DNA of 41,563 nt. Origin: Nitrososphaerota archaeon (GTDB taxonomy: Archaea; Thermoproteota; Nitrososphaeria; Nitrososphaerales; Nitrosopumilaceae). A program made the position numbers and the translations under genes. Under the pieces are notes generated by a model. It ran no database searches. It was not told the DNA's origin and was given only the letters and a program-made list of their open reading frames with translations. Location of the stretch: contig JADFOW010000006.1 in assembly GCA_022562615.1 (NCBI GenBank), forward strand, positions 1 to 41,563, given 5' to 3'. Position 1 is the stretch's first letter; every line of letters begins with the position of its first letter. Shown here piece by piece: positions 32,336 through 40,759 of this stretch.

Positions 32336-33142
32336 ATGAAAGTGGCAATTGTTCAGTTTAAGGCTTCTACTAACAAAGAAACTAATCTAAAAAAAATTCT
32401 CAATTATATTTTAAAGGCAGCTCAAAACAAAGCAACACTTGTCGCCTTTCCAGAATTTATGATGTTTTACACAGCCTCTTCTCAAACACCAAAAAAATTA
32501 GCGAGTTTGGCTGAAACCATTAATGGTAATTTTGTAACCACAATTGCAAATACAGCAAAAGAAAATCAAATTCAAGTTATAGGTTCATTTTATGAGAAAA
32601 GCACAAAAAAAGACCGCGTCTATGACACCTCATTTATAATTGACAAATCAGGCAAAGTAATCTCAACTTACAGAAAGATTCACCTGTATGACGCTTTAGG
32701 ATTTAGAGAATCAGACAAAATGACATCAGGATCAAAGATTGCTAAACCAGTAACGACATCAATTGGTAAAGTTGGAATGATGATTTGTTATGACTTGAGG
32801 TTTCCTGAAATGTCAAGATCACTTGCTGCTGCAGGTTCTGAAGTTTTAGTTGTACCATCTGCATGGGTAAAGGGTTACATGAAAGAAGAACACTGGTTAA
32901 CAATAAACAAAACTCGTGCTATTGAAAATGGATGTTATGTTATAGCGCCTGATCAAGTAGGAAATATCTATTGTGGACGAAGTATTGTAGTTGACCCGTA
33001 TGGTAAGATTCTTCTTGATATGAAAAAGAAACAAGGAATAGGATATGTTAACATTGAATTAAAAAAAATAAAACAGGTTCGGAAAGTGCTTCCTTTGCTT
33101 AAACACCGAAGAACAGATGTTTATCCTACTTTGAAGGCTTAG
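32336..33142 (+). CDS. Carbon-nitrogen hydrolase (nitrilase superfamily, Nit1/Nit2-like)
   Basis: A 268-residue soluble enzyme with the catalytic triad Glu (VAFPEFMM, about residue 41), Lys (TYRKIHLYDALGFRE, about 113) and Cys (GMMICYDLRFPEMS, about 149). The HLYDALGFRESD segment is close to Nit/omega-amidase types, which hydrolyse amides such as 2-oxoglutaramate or deaminated glutathione. The exact substrate is not decidable. Its end overlaps the convergent zinc-finger gene by 17 bases. Confidence 0.92.
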   Translation: MKVAIVQFKASTNKETNLKKILNYILKAAQNKATLVAFPEFMMFYTASSQTPKKLASLAETINGNFVTTIANTAKENQIQVIGSFYEKSTKKDRVYDTSFIIDKSGKVISTYRKIHLYDALGFRESDKMTSGSKIAKPVTTSIGKVGMMICYDLRFPEMSRSLAAAGSEVLVVPSAWVKGYMKEEHWLTINKTRAIENGCYVIAPDQVGNIYCGRSIVVDPYGKILLDMKKKQGIGYVNIELKKIKQVRKVLPLLKHRRTDVYPTLKA

Positions 33143-33593
33143 ACTTTCTGCTTTTGCAATTAAAGTTTGAGCATTGTTTAGTCCACTTTTGTTTTCTTGA
33201 ATAACGAAAAATTATCATTGGCCATTGACATTCCTCACATGGCACTTTAATTGCGCGAAGTTTTGCTTTTTGAAAAAGAGGAGATGATGCCTTGCATCCA
33301 CCATAAAAATTCGAACAACCAATGAATCTTTTTTTGGTTACCCTTGATCGAATAACCATCAACTGGCCAAGTTTACACTCCGGACATTGAACTAGTCCTT
33401 TCTTTGGGGAATTTGTTCCCAAAATAATGTACTTTCTCTCTCTGGAGGACCAGGAAAGAAACCCATTGCTATCAAAGTATTGAATGATCTCTTTTTTGAA
33501 AATTGAAATTTTTGATTTTGTAGTCCTTACGGTATGTCTCTCTTTTTTCTCTTTTACTTGGATGGTCTGAAGCTGTACTTTTTTTACCAACAT
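33126..33593 (-). CDS. Topoisomerase-type double zinc-finger protein
   Basis: A 155-residue protein whose C-terminal half carries two C4 fingers of the kind found at the end of type IA topoisomerases. The first is CPECKLGQLMVIRSRVTKKR...GCSNFYGGC and the second CEECQWPMIIFRYSRKQKW...QCSNFNC. The N-terminal 55 residues are basic with KEIIQYFDSNGFLSWSSRERK. There is no topoisomerase catalytic part, so it is probably a small single-strand DNA or RNA binder. It shares one TATA-like element with the divergent thiolase gene. Confidence 0.8.
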   Translation of the reverse strand: MLVKKVQLQTIQVKEKKERHTVRTTKSKISIFKKEIIQYFDSNGFLSWSSRERKYIILGTNSPKKGLVQCPECKLGQLMVIRSRVTKKRFIGCSNFYGGCKASSPLFQKAKLRAIKVPCEECQWPMIIFRYSRKQKWTKQCSNFNCKSRKSKPSK

Positions 33594-33617
33594 AATCTTT
33601 TACTGATTTTTCTAAAA

Positions 33618-33630
33618 CGATTTTTATAGG
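33618..33630. promoter_or_regulatory. TATA element shared by two divergent genes
   Basis: TTTTTATAGG on the plus strand is centred about 26 bases before the thiolase GTG, and the same bases read CCTATAAAAA on the minus strand, about 30 bases before the zinc-finger gene ATG. No second TATA-like element is visible in the 57-base gap. Confidence 0.45.
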
Positions 33631-33650
33631 GAATCTGGTCAGTCTTGTTA

Positions 33651-34805
33651 GTGGAAAAGGTTTGTGTTCTTGGTGCTGGTAGTACCAAATATGGAAAACT
33701 ATCTGAAAGTATAGCCGATATCGCCACTCAGGCATCAATTGGTGCTATTGAGAGTGCCGGAATCAACCCTAAAGAGATTGATGCGTCTTACATTGCAAAC
33801 GTCTTTGGCGTTGCAGACAAGCAGGTACATCTGGGACCTGTCTTAATGAGCAGATTGGGAATTCCAGATAAACCATCATTATCAATAGAATCTGCTTGTG
33901 GTAGTGGTTCAGTGGCCTTCAGAGAAGCCTTTGCTAACGTGGCTGCTGGCTTTTATGACTGCCTGATAGTTACTGGAGTTGAGAAGGTCACTCATACTGG
34001 AACAGAATGGACTACAACTTACTTTGCATATTGTTCAGACTTTTTTTATGAAGGACAAGCAGGGGCATCATTTCCAGGATTGTTTGCATCAATGGCAAGA
34101 GCTTACTTGACAGAGTTTGATGCTACAGAGGAAGACTTTGCAAGAGTTGCCGTAAAGAATCATGAAAATGGATTATTGAATCCCAAAGCTCACATGCAAA
34201 AAAAAATTACTATTGAGGATGTAATGAACTCGGCAGTAGTCGCAAGTCCGCTAAAACTCTTTGATTGTTGTCCATTTTCTGATGGTGCAAGTTCTGTTAT
34301 ACTTTGTTCTGAAAAATTTGCAAAAGAACATAATAAAGATTACATAGAAGTTATTGGATCAGGTAGAGGCGGTTCATCTGCAGCACTTCAAGGAAGAGAA
34401 CACCTGACTACAATTCCAAGTACAAAGATTGCAGTCGAGAAAGCCTACAAAATGGCAGGAGTAACTGCAAAAGAAATTGACTTTGCAGAAGTACATGACT
34501 GTTTTACAATTGCCGAAATTATTGACACTGAAGACTTAGGATTCTTTGAAAAAGGAGAAGGAGTTGTAGCTGTTCGTGAGGGTAGAACCAAATTAAATTC
34601 AGACATTTCAATTAACCCATCAGGTGGTCTTAAATCAAAAGGACACCCAATAGGAGCTACAGGTGTTGGACAAGTAGTAGAAGTATTTGATCAATTAACA
34701 GGAAAGGCAGGAGAACGAACAGTCAAAGATGCAAAAATTGGTCTAACTCATAACTTTGGTGCAACTGGAGCAAGTTGCGCTGTTCATATATTCCAGAGTG
34801 TGTAA
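33651..34805 (+). CDS. Thiolase (acetyl-CoA acetyltransferase type)
   Basis: About 384 residues. The acylated Cys is in ESACGSGSVAFREAF, the His site in EVHDCFTIAEI, and the final loop in GGLKSKGHPIGATGVGQV and HNFGATGASCAVHIF; these are archaeal/SCP-x-type thiolase signatures. It may cleave acetoacetyl-CoA to two acetyl-CoA in the 3-hydroxypropionate/4-hydroxybutyrate carbon-fixation cycle of these archaea, or make acetoacetyl-CoA for lipids. The next gene is DUF35, the usual partner. The GTG at 33651 fits the promoter better than the TTG at 33645 used by the track. Confidence 0.92.
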   Translation: MEKVCVLGAGSTKYGKLSESIADIATQASIGAIESAGINPKEIDASYIANVFGVADKQVHLGPVLMSRLGIPDKPSLSIESACGSGSVAFREAFANVAAGFYDCLIVTGVEKVTHTGTEWTTTYFAYCSDFFYEGQAGASFPGLFASMARAYLTEFDATEEDFARVAVKNHENGLLNPKAHMQKKITIEDVMNSAVVASPLKLFDCCPFSDGASSVILCSEKFAKEHNKDYIEVIGSGRGGSSAALQGREHLTTIPSTKIAVEKAYKMAGVTAKEIDFAEVHDCFTIAEIIDTEDLGFFEKGEGVVAVREGRTKLNSDISINPSGGLKSKGHPIGATGVGQVVEVFDQLTGKAGERTVKDAKIGLTHNFGATGASCAVHIFQSV

Positions 34806-34806
34806 A

Positions 34807-35172
34807 ATGTCTGTTGAAGAGCAACTTATTGAAAATGCTAAACAAGGTAAACTCCTAACTCACAAATGTACCAATTGTGGCTATCTTCATTTATCTACCG
34901 CCTATTATTGCCTAAAATGCGGCAGTAAGGGATTTGAGGATGTCCTTTTAGAGGGTACAGGCACAATTGCTACTTATACCATAATTACCGTCGCTCCTGC
35001 AGGCTTTGAAAAATATACTCCATATGCATTTGTTGTGATGCTTTTAGATAATGTTGAATTAAGAATTTCAGGATTTATGCCCGATATTGCTACCCCTGCT
35101 GAACTCCCTGTTGGAACCAGAGCTAAAATTACTGGTTTTGATGAAAGAGGAATTATCATAGAAAAGCAGTAA
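34807..35172 (+). CDS. DUF35 zinc-ribbon/OB-fold acyl-CoA-binding partner of thiolase
   Basis: The true start is the ATG at 34807, one base after the thiolase stop; the track start at 34756 lies inside thiolase. The 121-residue protein has a zinc ribbon (HKCTNCG and YYCLKCGS) and an OB-fold (GTGTIATYTIITVAPAGF, ELPVGTRAKITGFDE). In archaea DUF35 proteins form complexes with thiolase (and HMG-CoA synthase), channelling acetoacetyl-CoA. The tight spacing supports the same here. Confidence 0.93.
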   Translation: MSVEEQLIENAKQGKLLTHKCTNCGYLHLSTAYYCLKCGSKGFEDVLLEGTGTIATYTIITVAPAGFEKYTPYAFVVMLLDNVELRISGFMPDIATPAELPVGTRAKITGFDERGIIIEKQ

Positions 35173-35242
35173 AATAATTTAGTAAAATTATTAAAAAAAA
35201 TTATAATCGATTCTTAATTATTTTATATTCGTGATCATATTC

Positions 35243-35404
35243 ATGTCTGTAGAAGTAACATGTGGAAAATGTGGTGAAAAGATCACAAAAATGAAAATGC
35301 TCAAATCTCTAAAAGATGTAATGAAACCTTACAACAGAAAGTGTCCTTCATGTGGAACAACATTATCAGTCTCTGAATTTTCTCTTGATGTTCAAAAAAA
35401 ATGA
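35243..35404 (+). CDS. 53-residue zinc-ribbon protein
   Basis: Missed by the track. The product MSVEVTCGKCGEKITKMKML, later RKCPSCGTTLSVSE, carries two CX2C pairs about 31 residues apart, a minimal zinc ribbon with a basic linker. A TATA-like TTTTATATTC is about 20 bases upstream. It may bind nucleic acid or serve as an adaptor; the family is not recognised. It is followed by the GATC-rich repeat region in front of the NrdD-like regulator. Confidence 0.7.
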   Translation: MSVEVTCGKCGEKITKMKMLKSLKDVMKPYNRKCPSCGTTLSVSEFSLDVQKK

Positions 35405-35510
35405 TCTAATTTTCAGAAAAATAATCTCAACCGATCAAGAAATGATCCAAACGCATTAAAAAATGATCTAATTTTTAAAAAAAATAATCCAAACCCCAAA
35501 TTTTGATCAA
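35399..35510. repeat. GATC-rich imperfect direct repeat upstream of the NrdD-like regulator
   Basis: AAATGATCTAATTTT occurs at 35399 and again at 35461, both followed by an A-rich run and ATAATC, a 62-base period. In about 110 bases GATC occurs five times (35403, 35433, 35444, 35465, 35505), four of them as TGATC followed by TAA, CAA or AAA. This may be an operator array for the gene beginning at 35569. Confidence 0.5.
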
Positions 35511-35568
35511 ATTTTCTAAAAAACTAACAAGTCACAAGTCTTAATTACTCCTTTTTTTAGTCTTGAAT

Positions 35569-37662
35569 ATGGATATGATGGGAGAGCTAGAAGAAATAAC
35601 GAAAGGTAGCATTCTTCAATCAACATCAAAACGAGTTAGAATGATCTTTTCTGTCATGGCAAGTCCTAACAGAATAGATATCTTGAGAATTTTAAATTCC
35701 AAGGGTCCTTTGACCTACTCTGAATTAAAATCCCTTGCTGGATTTAAATCAAAAAAAGAGAGTGGTAAATTTGCATACCATCTAAGAAAATTATTAAGAC
35801 AGTCACTTGTTGCATTAAACAAATCTGAAAGACGTTATACAATCACAAATCTCGGAAAACTTGTTTTGAGCTTGGCTAGACAAATTGAAGAAAGATCTAT
35901 TATTGAAAGTGGAAAAATGTATGTTAGAACATCTCAAGAATCTATTGAGGAATTTAATTCCCATAAAATCATCCAATCCCTTGTTAGAGAAGGAAGTCTT
36001 CCATTAGAACTAGCCCAAAAAATTACTGAAGAAGTTGAAAATAGAATTTACAAATATCAGACTACATATCTTACTGGCGCATTAATACGAGAAATGGTCA
36101 ACTCTGTACTCTTAGAACATGGTCATGAAGAGTATCGCAATAAACTGGCACGCCTAGGCCTGCCTGTATATAATGTCCAAGAAATGCTCACAAACTTAGA
36201 CAATGTAGGAAATGGCGCAGATAGTTTGTTATTTACTACTGGTCAGAAAGTGTTTGCAGAGTACCTCCTAACTAACCTCTTACCAAAAGATGTTGCAGAT
36301 TCTCACCTTTCTGGAGATTTACACATAACAAATCCTGGTATTTGGTCAATGATTCCAGATACAATTTTTGTAAATGTAAAAGAGCTCATTGAAGATGGAA
36401 TTATTCTTGGTGGAAAATATCTTGATGTGTCAAGAGTACCATCGTCAAAATCCCTTGATGATATTACAGCATCTTTGTCTGTAATCATTTCTCTACTTTC
36501 AAAAGAAGTTTCACAAGAAATTGTACTTGATGGAATGGTTTCATTGTTTAGCAAACATTCAAAGAATGTTGAAGAACTTGAACAAAAATTAATAAATGCA
36601 TTTGCTACTGCATCTACAACTCCAAATTACAATAAAATGAATACTAATGTTTCAATTAGACTTGCTCTAGGATCTGATACAAAAATTATTATTGCAATAA
36701 TTAATGCATACCAAAATTACACAAAGATAACACCAATTCCAAAGATTGGTTTGATCATCGATTATTCTAAAGGAAAGATTACTGATGTTTCAGAGAAAGC
36801 AGCCGAAATAATTTCAAATGGAGGAAAGATAACATTTACCAAAAATCAAATTTCAAGTTATGGAATTACAAATGGTACAACTAAAAACACCAGACCACTC
36901 GCAATTACCTTGCAATCTGTTTCAATAAATCTTCCAAGACTAGCATTTGAATCAAACAAAGATGAAACTTACTTTAGAGCAAGACTTGCACTGCTTATGA
37001 AACCAGCATTATCCTCTATGGCCTTAAGAAAGAAAGACATCTCTGATCTTACTAGGAGAGGATTGAATCCTATACTTGCAAAGAACACCCAATATATGCA
37101 AAGAAGTTCAATTTCTCTTGTTATCAATCTAGTAGGCCTAAAAGAAGCAGTCTTTAACATCCTAGGTTATAAAAACAACAAAGACGGCAGAGCGATACTT
37201 CATAAAGTAATAGAGACAGCAGTGGATGTTGCCGCCAAAAAAGGTAAGGAAATAGGTGATCCAGTCTTTATATCAATGATTGAGACTGATGGATCTAGAA
37301 GATTCACTACCCTTGATGGTGAAAAATACGGTAAGAATTCTGCCCTAAATACTACGGAAACTGATTCCTACTCACAAGGGATAATTCTTAATGCCTCTGA
37401 AGTTGGTGGATATACCAGCAAAAGTGATGAAATTATAGAGTGCAACAAATTATCAAAGATTCTAAATGGTGGTCTTTCAGTCAGTCTGCAAATTGCTGAT
37501 GACGCTAAAATTATTGATATCAAAAAATCAATAGAAAAGACAGCAGAATTGACGAATTCATTCAAACCAGTAAAGAGTATTGCTATCTGTGGCGAGTGTG
37601 GATTTAAAGACGAACCCTTTACAGACAAATGTCCAAAGTGTAAGTCACCTTACATAGTGTAA
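35569..37662 (+). CDS. ArsR-like winged helix + ATP-cone + inactive NrdD-like protein, putative nucleotide-sensing regulator
   Basis: The 697-residue product has four parts. Residues about 20-105 are an ArsR-type winged helix (MASPNRIDILRILNSKGPLT, then YHLRKLLRQSLVALNKSE). Residues about 115-215 form an ATP-cone (VRTSQESIEEFNSHKIIQSL, ALIREMVNSVLLEHG). Residues about 215-670 resemble the class III ribonucleotide reductase NrdD: LLPKDVADSHLSGDLHI, SVSINLPRLAFES, INLVGLKEAVFNILGY, RRFTTLDGEKYGK. The end is a zinc ribbon (CGECG...CPKC). NrdD enzymes then have a glycyl-radical loop (R-V-x-G-Y type), but this protein stops after the ribbon, and the only other Cys is in IIECNKL, so it cannot do NrdD chemistry. 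Lying just before nrdJ, it is probably an ATP/dATP-responsive transcription factor. The ATG at 35569 fits CTTAATTAC as a leaderless TATA. Confidence 0.8.
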   Translation: MDMMGELEEITKGSILQSTSKRVRMIFSVMASPNRIDILRILNSKGPLTYSELKSLAGFKSKKESGKFAYHLRKLLRQSLVALNKSERRYTITNLGKLVLSLARQIEERSIIESGKMYVRTSQESIEEFNSHKIIQSLVREGSLPLELAQKITEEVENRIYKYQTTYLTGALIREMVNSVLLEHGHEEYRNKLARLGLPVYNVQEMLTNLDNVGNGADSLLFTTGQKVFAEYLLTNLLPKDVADSHLSGDLHITNPGIWSMIPDTIFVNVKELIEDGIILGGKYLDVSRVPSSKSLDDITASLSVIISLLSKEVSQEIVLDGMVSLFSKHSKNVEELEQKLINAFATASTTPNYNKMNTNVSIRLALGSDTKIIIAIINAYQNYTKITPIPKIGLIIDYSKGKITDVSEKAAEIISNGGKITFTKNQISSYGITNGTTKNTRPLAITLQSVSINLPRLAFESNKDETYFRARLALLMKPALSSMALRKKDISDLTRRGLNPILAKNTQYMQRSSISLVINLVGLKEAVFNILGYKNNKDGRAILHKVIETAVDVAAKKGKEIGDPVFISMIETDGSRRFTTLDGEKYGKNSALNTTETDSYSQGIILNASEVGGYTSKSDEIIECNKLSKILNGGLSVSLQIADDAKIIDIKKSIEKTAELTNSFKPVKSIAICGECGFKDEPFTDKCPKCKSPYIV

Positions 37663-37693
37663 AACTCATAATTTCAAAACTAGCTACGATCAT

Positions 37694-37767
37694 TTTATAT
37701 AAATTTTGATTATTTACTGATACGATTATCGTAAAATTGAATATATTGTGTTGGTATGAATTTCATA
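37694..37767 (+). promoter_or_regulatory. nrdJ promoter with two perfect 13-base palindromes
   Basis: TTTATATAAATT (37694-37705) is a strong TATA box placing the transcription start near 37726. TACGATTATCGTA (37721-37733) is a perfect dyad around a central T at that start, and TATGAATTTCATA (37755-37767) is a second one 34 bases downstream. TACGAT also occurs at 37685 just upstream of the TATA box. A second TATA-like element, AAGTTATATCC at 37828, could give a short-leader transcript. The leader would otherwise be about 145 bases. Confidence 0.5.
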
Positions 37768-37871
37768 ATAGAAGTGTTAAAAAAATTGACTAGCGAAAGG
37801 GACAAGATCAAAACTTTTCGAGCACATAAGTTATATCCACATTCATTCTAACCCTTGCGGGGAGATTATAA

Positions 37872-40520
37872 TTGGATAATTCACAAATTGAAAGTACTAT
37901 CAATGAGATCCGTAAGCGCAATGGCACAGTAACGGCTTTCAATGAAGATAAAATTTCAAATGCCATCTTCAAGGCATTAGCAGCCACATCTAAAGCCGAT
38001 CGTGCGCTGGCAGATCAACTAGCAAATAAAGTTGTACAAAAATTAGTTGAGCAAGGATTCACAGACACAAGAGCACCTAGTGTTGAGGATATTCAAGATA
38101 TTGTAGAATCCACTCTTATTGACAGTGGTAATAGCGATATCGCAAAAGCATACATCGTTTACAGACACGAGAGAAGAAAATTAAGAGATGAAAAGATGAA
38201 AGTATTAAACACCAAGGTTTTGGATCCGGTTTCAAAGAAATTTGATCTAAACTCTCTTAGAGTTTTAGCATCAAGATATCTCTTCAGAAATGGAAAAAAT
38301 GAGATTATTGAGACTCCAACTCAAATGTTTGAGAGAGTTGCAATTTTGGTAGGAATAGGCGATATTCTTTATGATGCTCAAGTATTTGAGAAATCAGGAA
38401 ATACAACTCAAAATATTGAAGAAGCAGAAAGCTATCTTGAAAAATTAGATAACTTTGACTATAAATTTAAAGTTGGAGAGTATTTTCTCAACAAGTGGCA
38501 TTTTAGATCGCTTATCAATCACTATACCACACTTGCAAACAATGGTCAGATGAAGATCGGGTTTAAGGAATTACTGACACTAATTGCAGCCAAGAAATTT
38601 GATAGATATGCTGATAGAATCACCGAATATTTTGATTTGATGACATCTCAGGATTTCCTTCCAAACTCCCCTACCATGATGAATGCAGGTGGTAGATTAG
38701 GACAACTCTCAGCATGTTTTGTGCTTGGAATGGGAGATGAAATGGAACAAATTATGAAGTCTACATCTGATGCAGCATTAATTTTTAAATCTGGAGGAGG
38801 AGTTGGAATCAATTACTCTGATCTTCGTGAAGAAGGAGATATTGTCGCATCAACATCAGGTGTTGCATCAGGACCAGTATCTTTCATGAATATCATAAAC
38901 ACCGTAACTGAAGTTGTAAAACAAGGCGGAAAAAGAAGGGGTGCTAACATGGGAATCATTGAAGCATGGCATCCAGATGTTGAAAAGTTCATTACAACTA
39001 AAACACAACCTGGGGTTCTTGAGAACTTTAATGTCAGTGTTGGGATCTGGGAAGACTTTTGGCATTCTCTTGTAAACACAAAAGACGGTAATTACATGCT
39101 ACGTAGTCCACGTAATAAAAAACCAGTCAAAGAAATCAGTGCACACCAATTAATTGATTTAATAGCCTTATCTGCATGGAAGAGCGCAGAGCCTGGTTTG
39201 ATCTTCTTTGATCAAATTAACAAGTACAATGTATTTGCAAAAGCAAGACAAGCTCCACTAAGAGCAACAAATCCATGTGGAGAACAAAGTCTTTATCCTT
39301 ACGAATCATGTAACCTAGGTTCTATCAATCTAGCAAATCTTGTGAAAAGAAAAGCAGATGGAGAATATGAATTTGATTGGCAAAGATATGAAGAAACAAT
39401 TAGAAAAACAACGAGGTTCTTGGACAATATTATCGATGTGAATAATTATCCTGTAGATGAGATTGACGTTGCATCAAAAGAATCTCGTAGAATTGGATTA
39501 GGTGTAATGGGTGTTGCAGACCTGTTATACAAATTAAATATTCCATACAATTCCCCTGAAGGATACGATCTTCAATCAAAACTATCAGAAACACTAACAT
39601 ACTATTCAATGGAGGAAAGTGTTGCACTCGCAAAGACTCGTGGTGAATTCCCTCTATGCTCTAAAACTGAATATCCTGAAGGAAAGATTCCGATTGCTGG
39701 ATACTTTGAAAAGCCAAAAGAGTCACATTCCTATGAGTGGGATGCTCTAATTGAGAAAATCAAAAAGCATGGAATTAGAAATGTATTGAATACAACAGTT
39801 GCGCCAACAGGTACACTATCTATGATAGCTGACTGTTCCAATGGAATGGAGCCAGCGTTTGCCCTTGTTTTTGAAAAAAGAGTAACCGTAGGCAGATTCT
39901 TCTATACAAACAAGATCGTTGAGCAAACACTAAAAGAAAATGGCCTGTACAGTGATGAAATGCTTGCAAAGATTGCAGACAACTACGGGTCATTGAAAGG
40001 AATTCCTGAAATCCCAGAGTGGATGCAAAAAGTCTTTGTCACTGCAATGGATATCCATTGGGCTGATCATCTTATGGCACAAGCTGTTTGGCAAGACTGG
40101 ATTGGAAATGCTATTGCCAAGACAATCAACATGCCATATGACGTTACTGCAGAGGATGTAAAGTCAGCATATTTGTTGGCCCATGAGTTGGGACTAAAGG
40201 GAATTACGGTATATCGTGATGGCTCTAGACATAAACAAGTACTTCACATGACCAGTGAAAATGCACAAAAAACATTTGATGTGGTTCCAACCCAGCATGT
40301 TACTAACTATGTAAGTAATATAATCACAAATCCATACATAAAATCACAGGTAAATGCAGCATTGGAAATCAAAGTTCACGAGGAGGAAATTTTAGCCGAA
40401 CCACAAAGACAAGAAGTGTCTGAAGAGCGTCTGTGCCCAACATGTAAGAACAATCTAGTCTTTGTAGAGGGTTGTAGTCTCTGTATTGAATGTGGATACA
40501 GTGGATGTACTTCGGGATAG
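37872..40520 (+). CDS. nrdJ: Class II (adenosylcobalamin-dependent) ribonucleotide reductase
   Basis: The enzyme makes deoxynucleotides using a B12-derived radical, the oxygen-independent type fitting a B12-producing archaeon. It has 882 residues: an ATP-cone (about 10-100, RKRNGTVTAFNEDKISNAIF), then the catalytic barrel with LPNSPTMMNAGGRLGQLSAC, KSGGGVGINYSDLRE, RRGANMGIIEAWHPD, the radical segment NPCGEQSLYPYESCNLGSIN with active-site Cys, TVAPTGTLSMIADC and YRDGSRHKQVL, and a C-terminal Cys-rich ribbon (CPTCKNNL...CSLCIECGYSGC) for re-reduction. The TTG start has GGGGAG eight bases before it, a Shine-Dalgarno-like site. No B12 riboswitch motif was seen in the leader. Confidence 0.97.
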   Translation: MDNSQIESTINEIRKRNGTVTAFNEDKISNAIFKALAATSKADRALADQLANKVVQKLVEQGFTDTRAPSVEDIQDIVESTLIDSGNSDIAKAYIVYRHERRKLRDEKMKVLNTKVLDPVSKKFDLNSLRVLASRYLFRNGKNEIIETPTQMFERVAILVGIGDILYDAQVFEKSGNTTQNIEEAESYLEKLDNFDYKFKVGEYFLNKWHFRSLINHYTTLANNGQMKIGFKELLTLIAAKKFDRYADRITEYFDLMTSQDFLPNSPTMMNAGGRLGQLSACFVLGMGDEMEQIMKSTSDAALIFKSGGGVGINYSDLREEGDIVASTSGVASGPVSFMNIINTVTEVVKQGGKRRGANMGIIEAWHPDVEKFITTKTQPGVLENFNVSVGIWEDFWHSLVNTKDGNYMLRSPRNKKPVKEISAHQLIDLIALSAWKSAEPGLIFFDQINKYNVFAKARQAPLRATNPCGEQSLYPYESCNLGSINLANLVKRKADGEYEFDWQRYEETIRKTTRFLDNIIDVNNYPVDEIDVASKESRRIGLGVMGVADLLYKLNIPYNSPEGYDLQSKLSETLTYYSMEESVALAKTRGEFPLCSKTEYPEGKIPIAGYFEKPKESHSYEWDALIEKIKKHGIRNVLNTTVAPTGTLSMIADCSNGMEPAFALVFEKRVTVGRFFYTNKIVEQTLKENGLYSDEMLAKIADNYGSLKGIPEIPEWMQKVFVTAMDIHWADHLMAQAVWQDWIGNAIAKTINMPYDVTAEDVKSAYLLAHELGLKGITVYRDGSRHKQVLHMTSENAQKTFDVVPTQHVTNYVSNIITNPYIKSQVNAALEIKVHEEEILAEPQRQEVSEERLCPTCKNNLVFVEGCSLCIECGYSGCTSG

Positions 40521-40533
40521 CATTTGATTAATT

Positions 40534-40557
40534 GCGGACAAATATTTGACCATCCGC
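40534..40557 (+). terminator. Hairpin after nrdJ
   Basis: GCGGA and TCCGC pair across a loop that itself contains the palindrome CAAATATTTG. It starts 14 bases after the nrdJ stop. No long T tract follows, so it may protect the 3' end of the message rather than end transcription. Confidence 0.4.
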
Positions 40558-40598
40558 CAGAAGGTATTCTGAAATTTACAAAATTAGACTTATCCAAT

Positions 40599-40759
40599 TT
40601 TCGTGGACCTGCTTTGCGGGGAGGCAATAGCTGCTTACCATGCAGAAGTAGTTACCGTTCGTTGATTGGTTAAGCGTGAGAACACGTGAAAAAAGGCAAA
40701 AGACCTGTGTTACCAACAGGTACAATGCTTCCTGAGGGAGGACGCGTGGGATCACGAAA
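40599..40759 (+). ncRNA. Candidate structured RNA of about 160 nt
   Basis: Around 50% GC in an AT-rich window and with no convincing ORF. The two ends pair exactly (TTTCGTG at 40599 with CACGAAA at 40753) and TTATTATAATTATTTTTTATT follows directly, an archaeal-type terminator. Inside are three clear hairpins: CTGC-TTACCAT-GCAG, CGTG-AGAA-CACG (40675-40686) and ACCTGT-GTTACCA-ACAGGT (40703-40721). TTACC occurs three times, twice in a hairpin loop. I checked for tRNA, 5S, SRP and RNase P signatures and saw none. The minus-strand ORFs of 81 and 83 residues here are not protein-like. The rest of the 319-base gap (40760-40839) holds an AACAACT/AGTTGTT inverted repeat that could end the convergent pdaD transcript. 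Confidence 0.55.

Noticed and set aside
34756-34806. N-terminal extension of the DUF35 protein in the ORF track
   Set aside because: The added 17 residues are coded within the thiolase C-terminus in another frame; the ATG at 34807 directly after the thiolase stop matches the family.
35399-35510. GATC repeats as a CRISPR array or replication origin
   Set aside because: Only one imperfect 62-base period, no regular spacers, no Cdc6/Orc gene nearby and no origin recognition box recognised.
37734-37871. Cobalamin riboswitch in the nrdJ leader
   Set aside because: A B12-dependent reductase made this worth checking, but no B12-box-like sequence or suitable multi-helix fold was seen, and such riboswitches are essentially bacterial.
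40599-40759. Assignment of the GC-rich element to RNase P, SRP or 5S RNA
   Set aside because: The conserved cores I know (GAGGAAAGTCC, GGAAGG..AGCA, CCGAAC) are absent on both strands, so I leave it unnamed.
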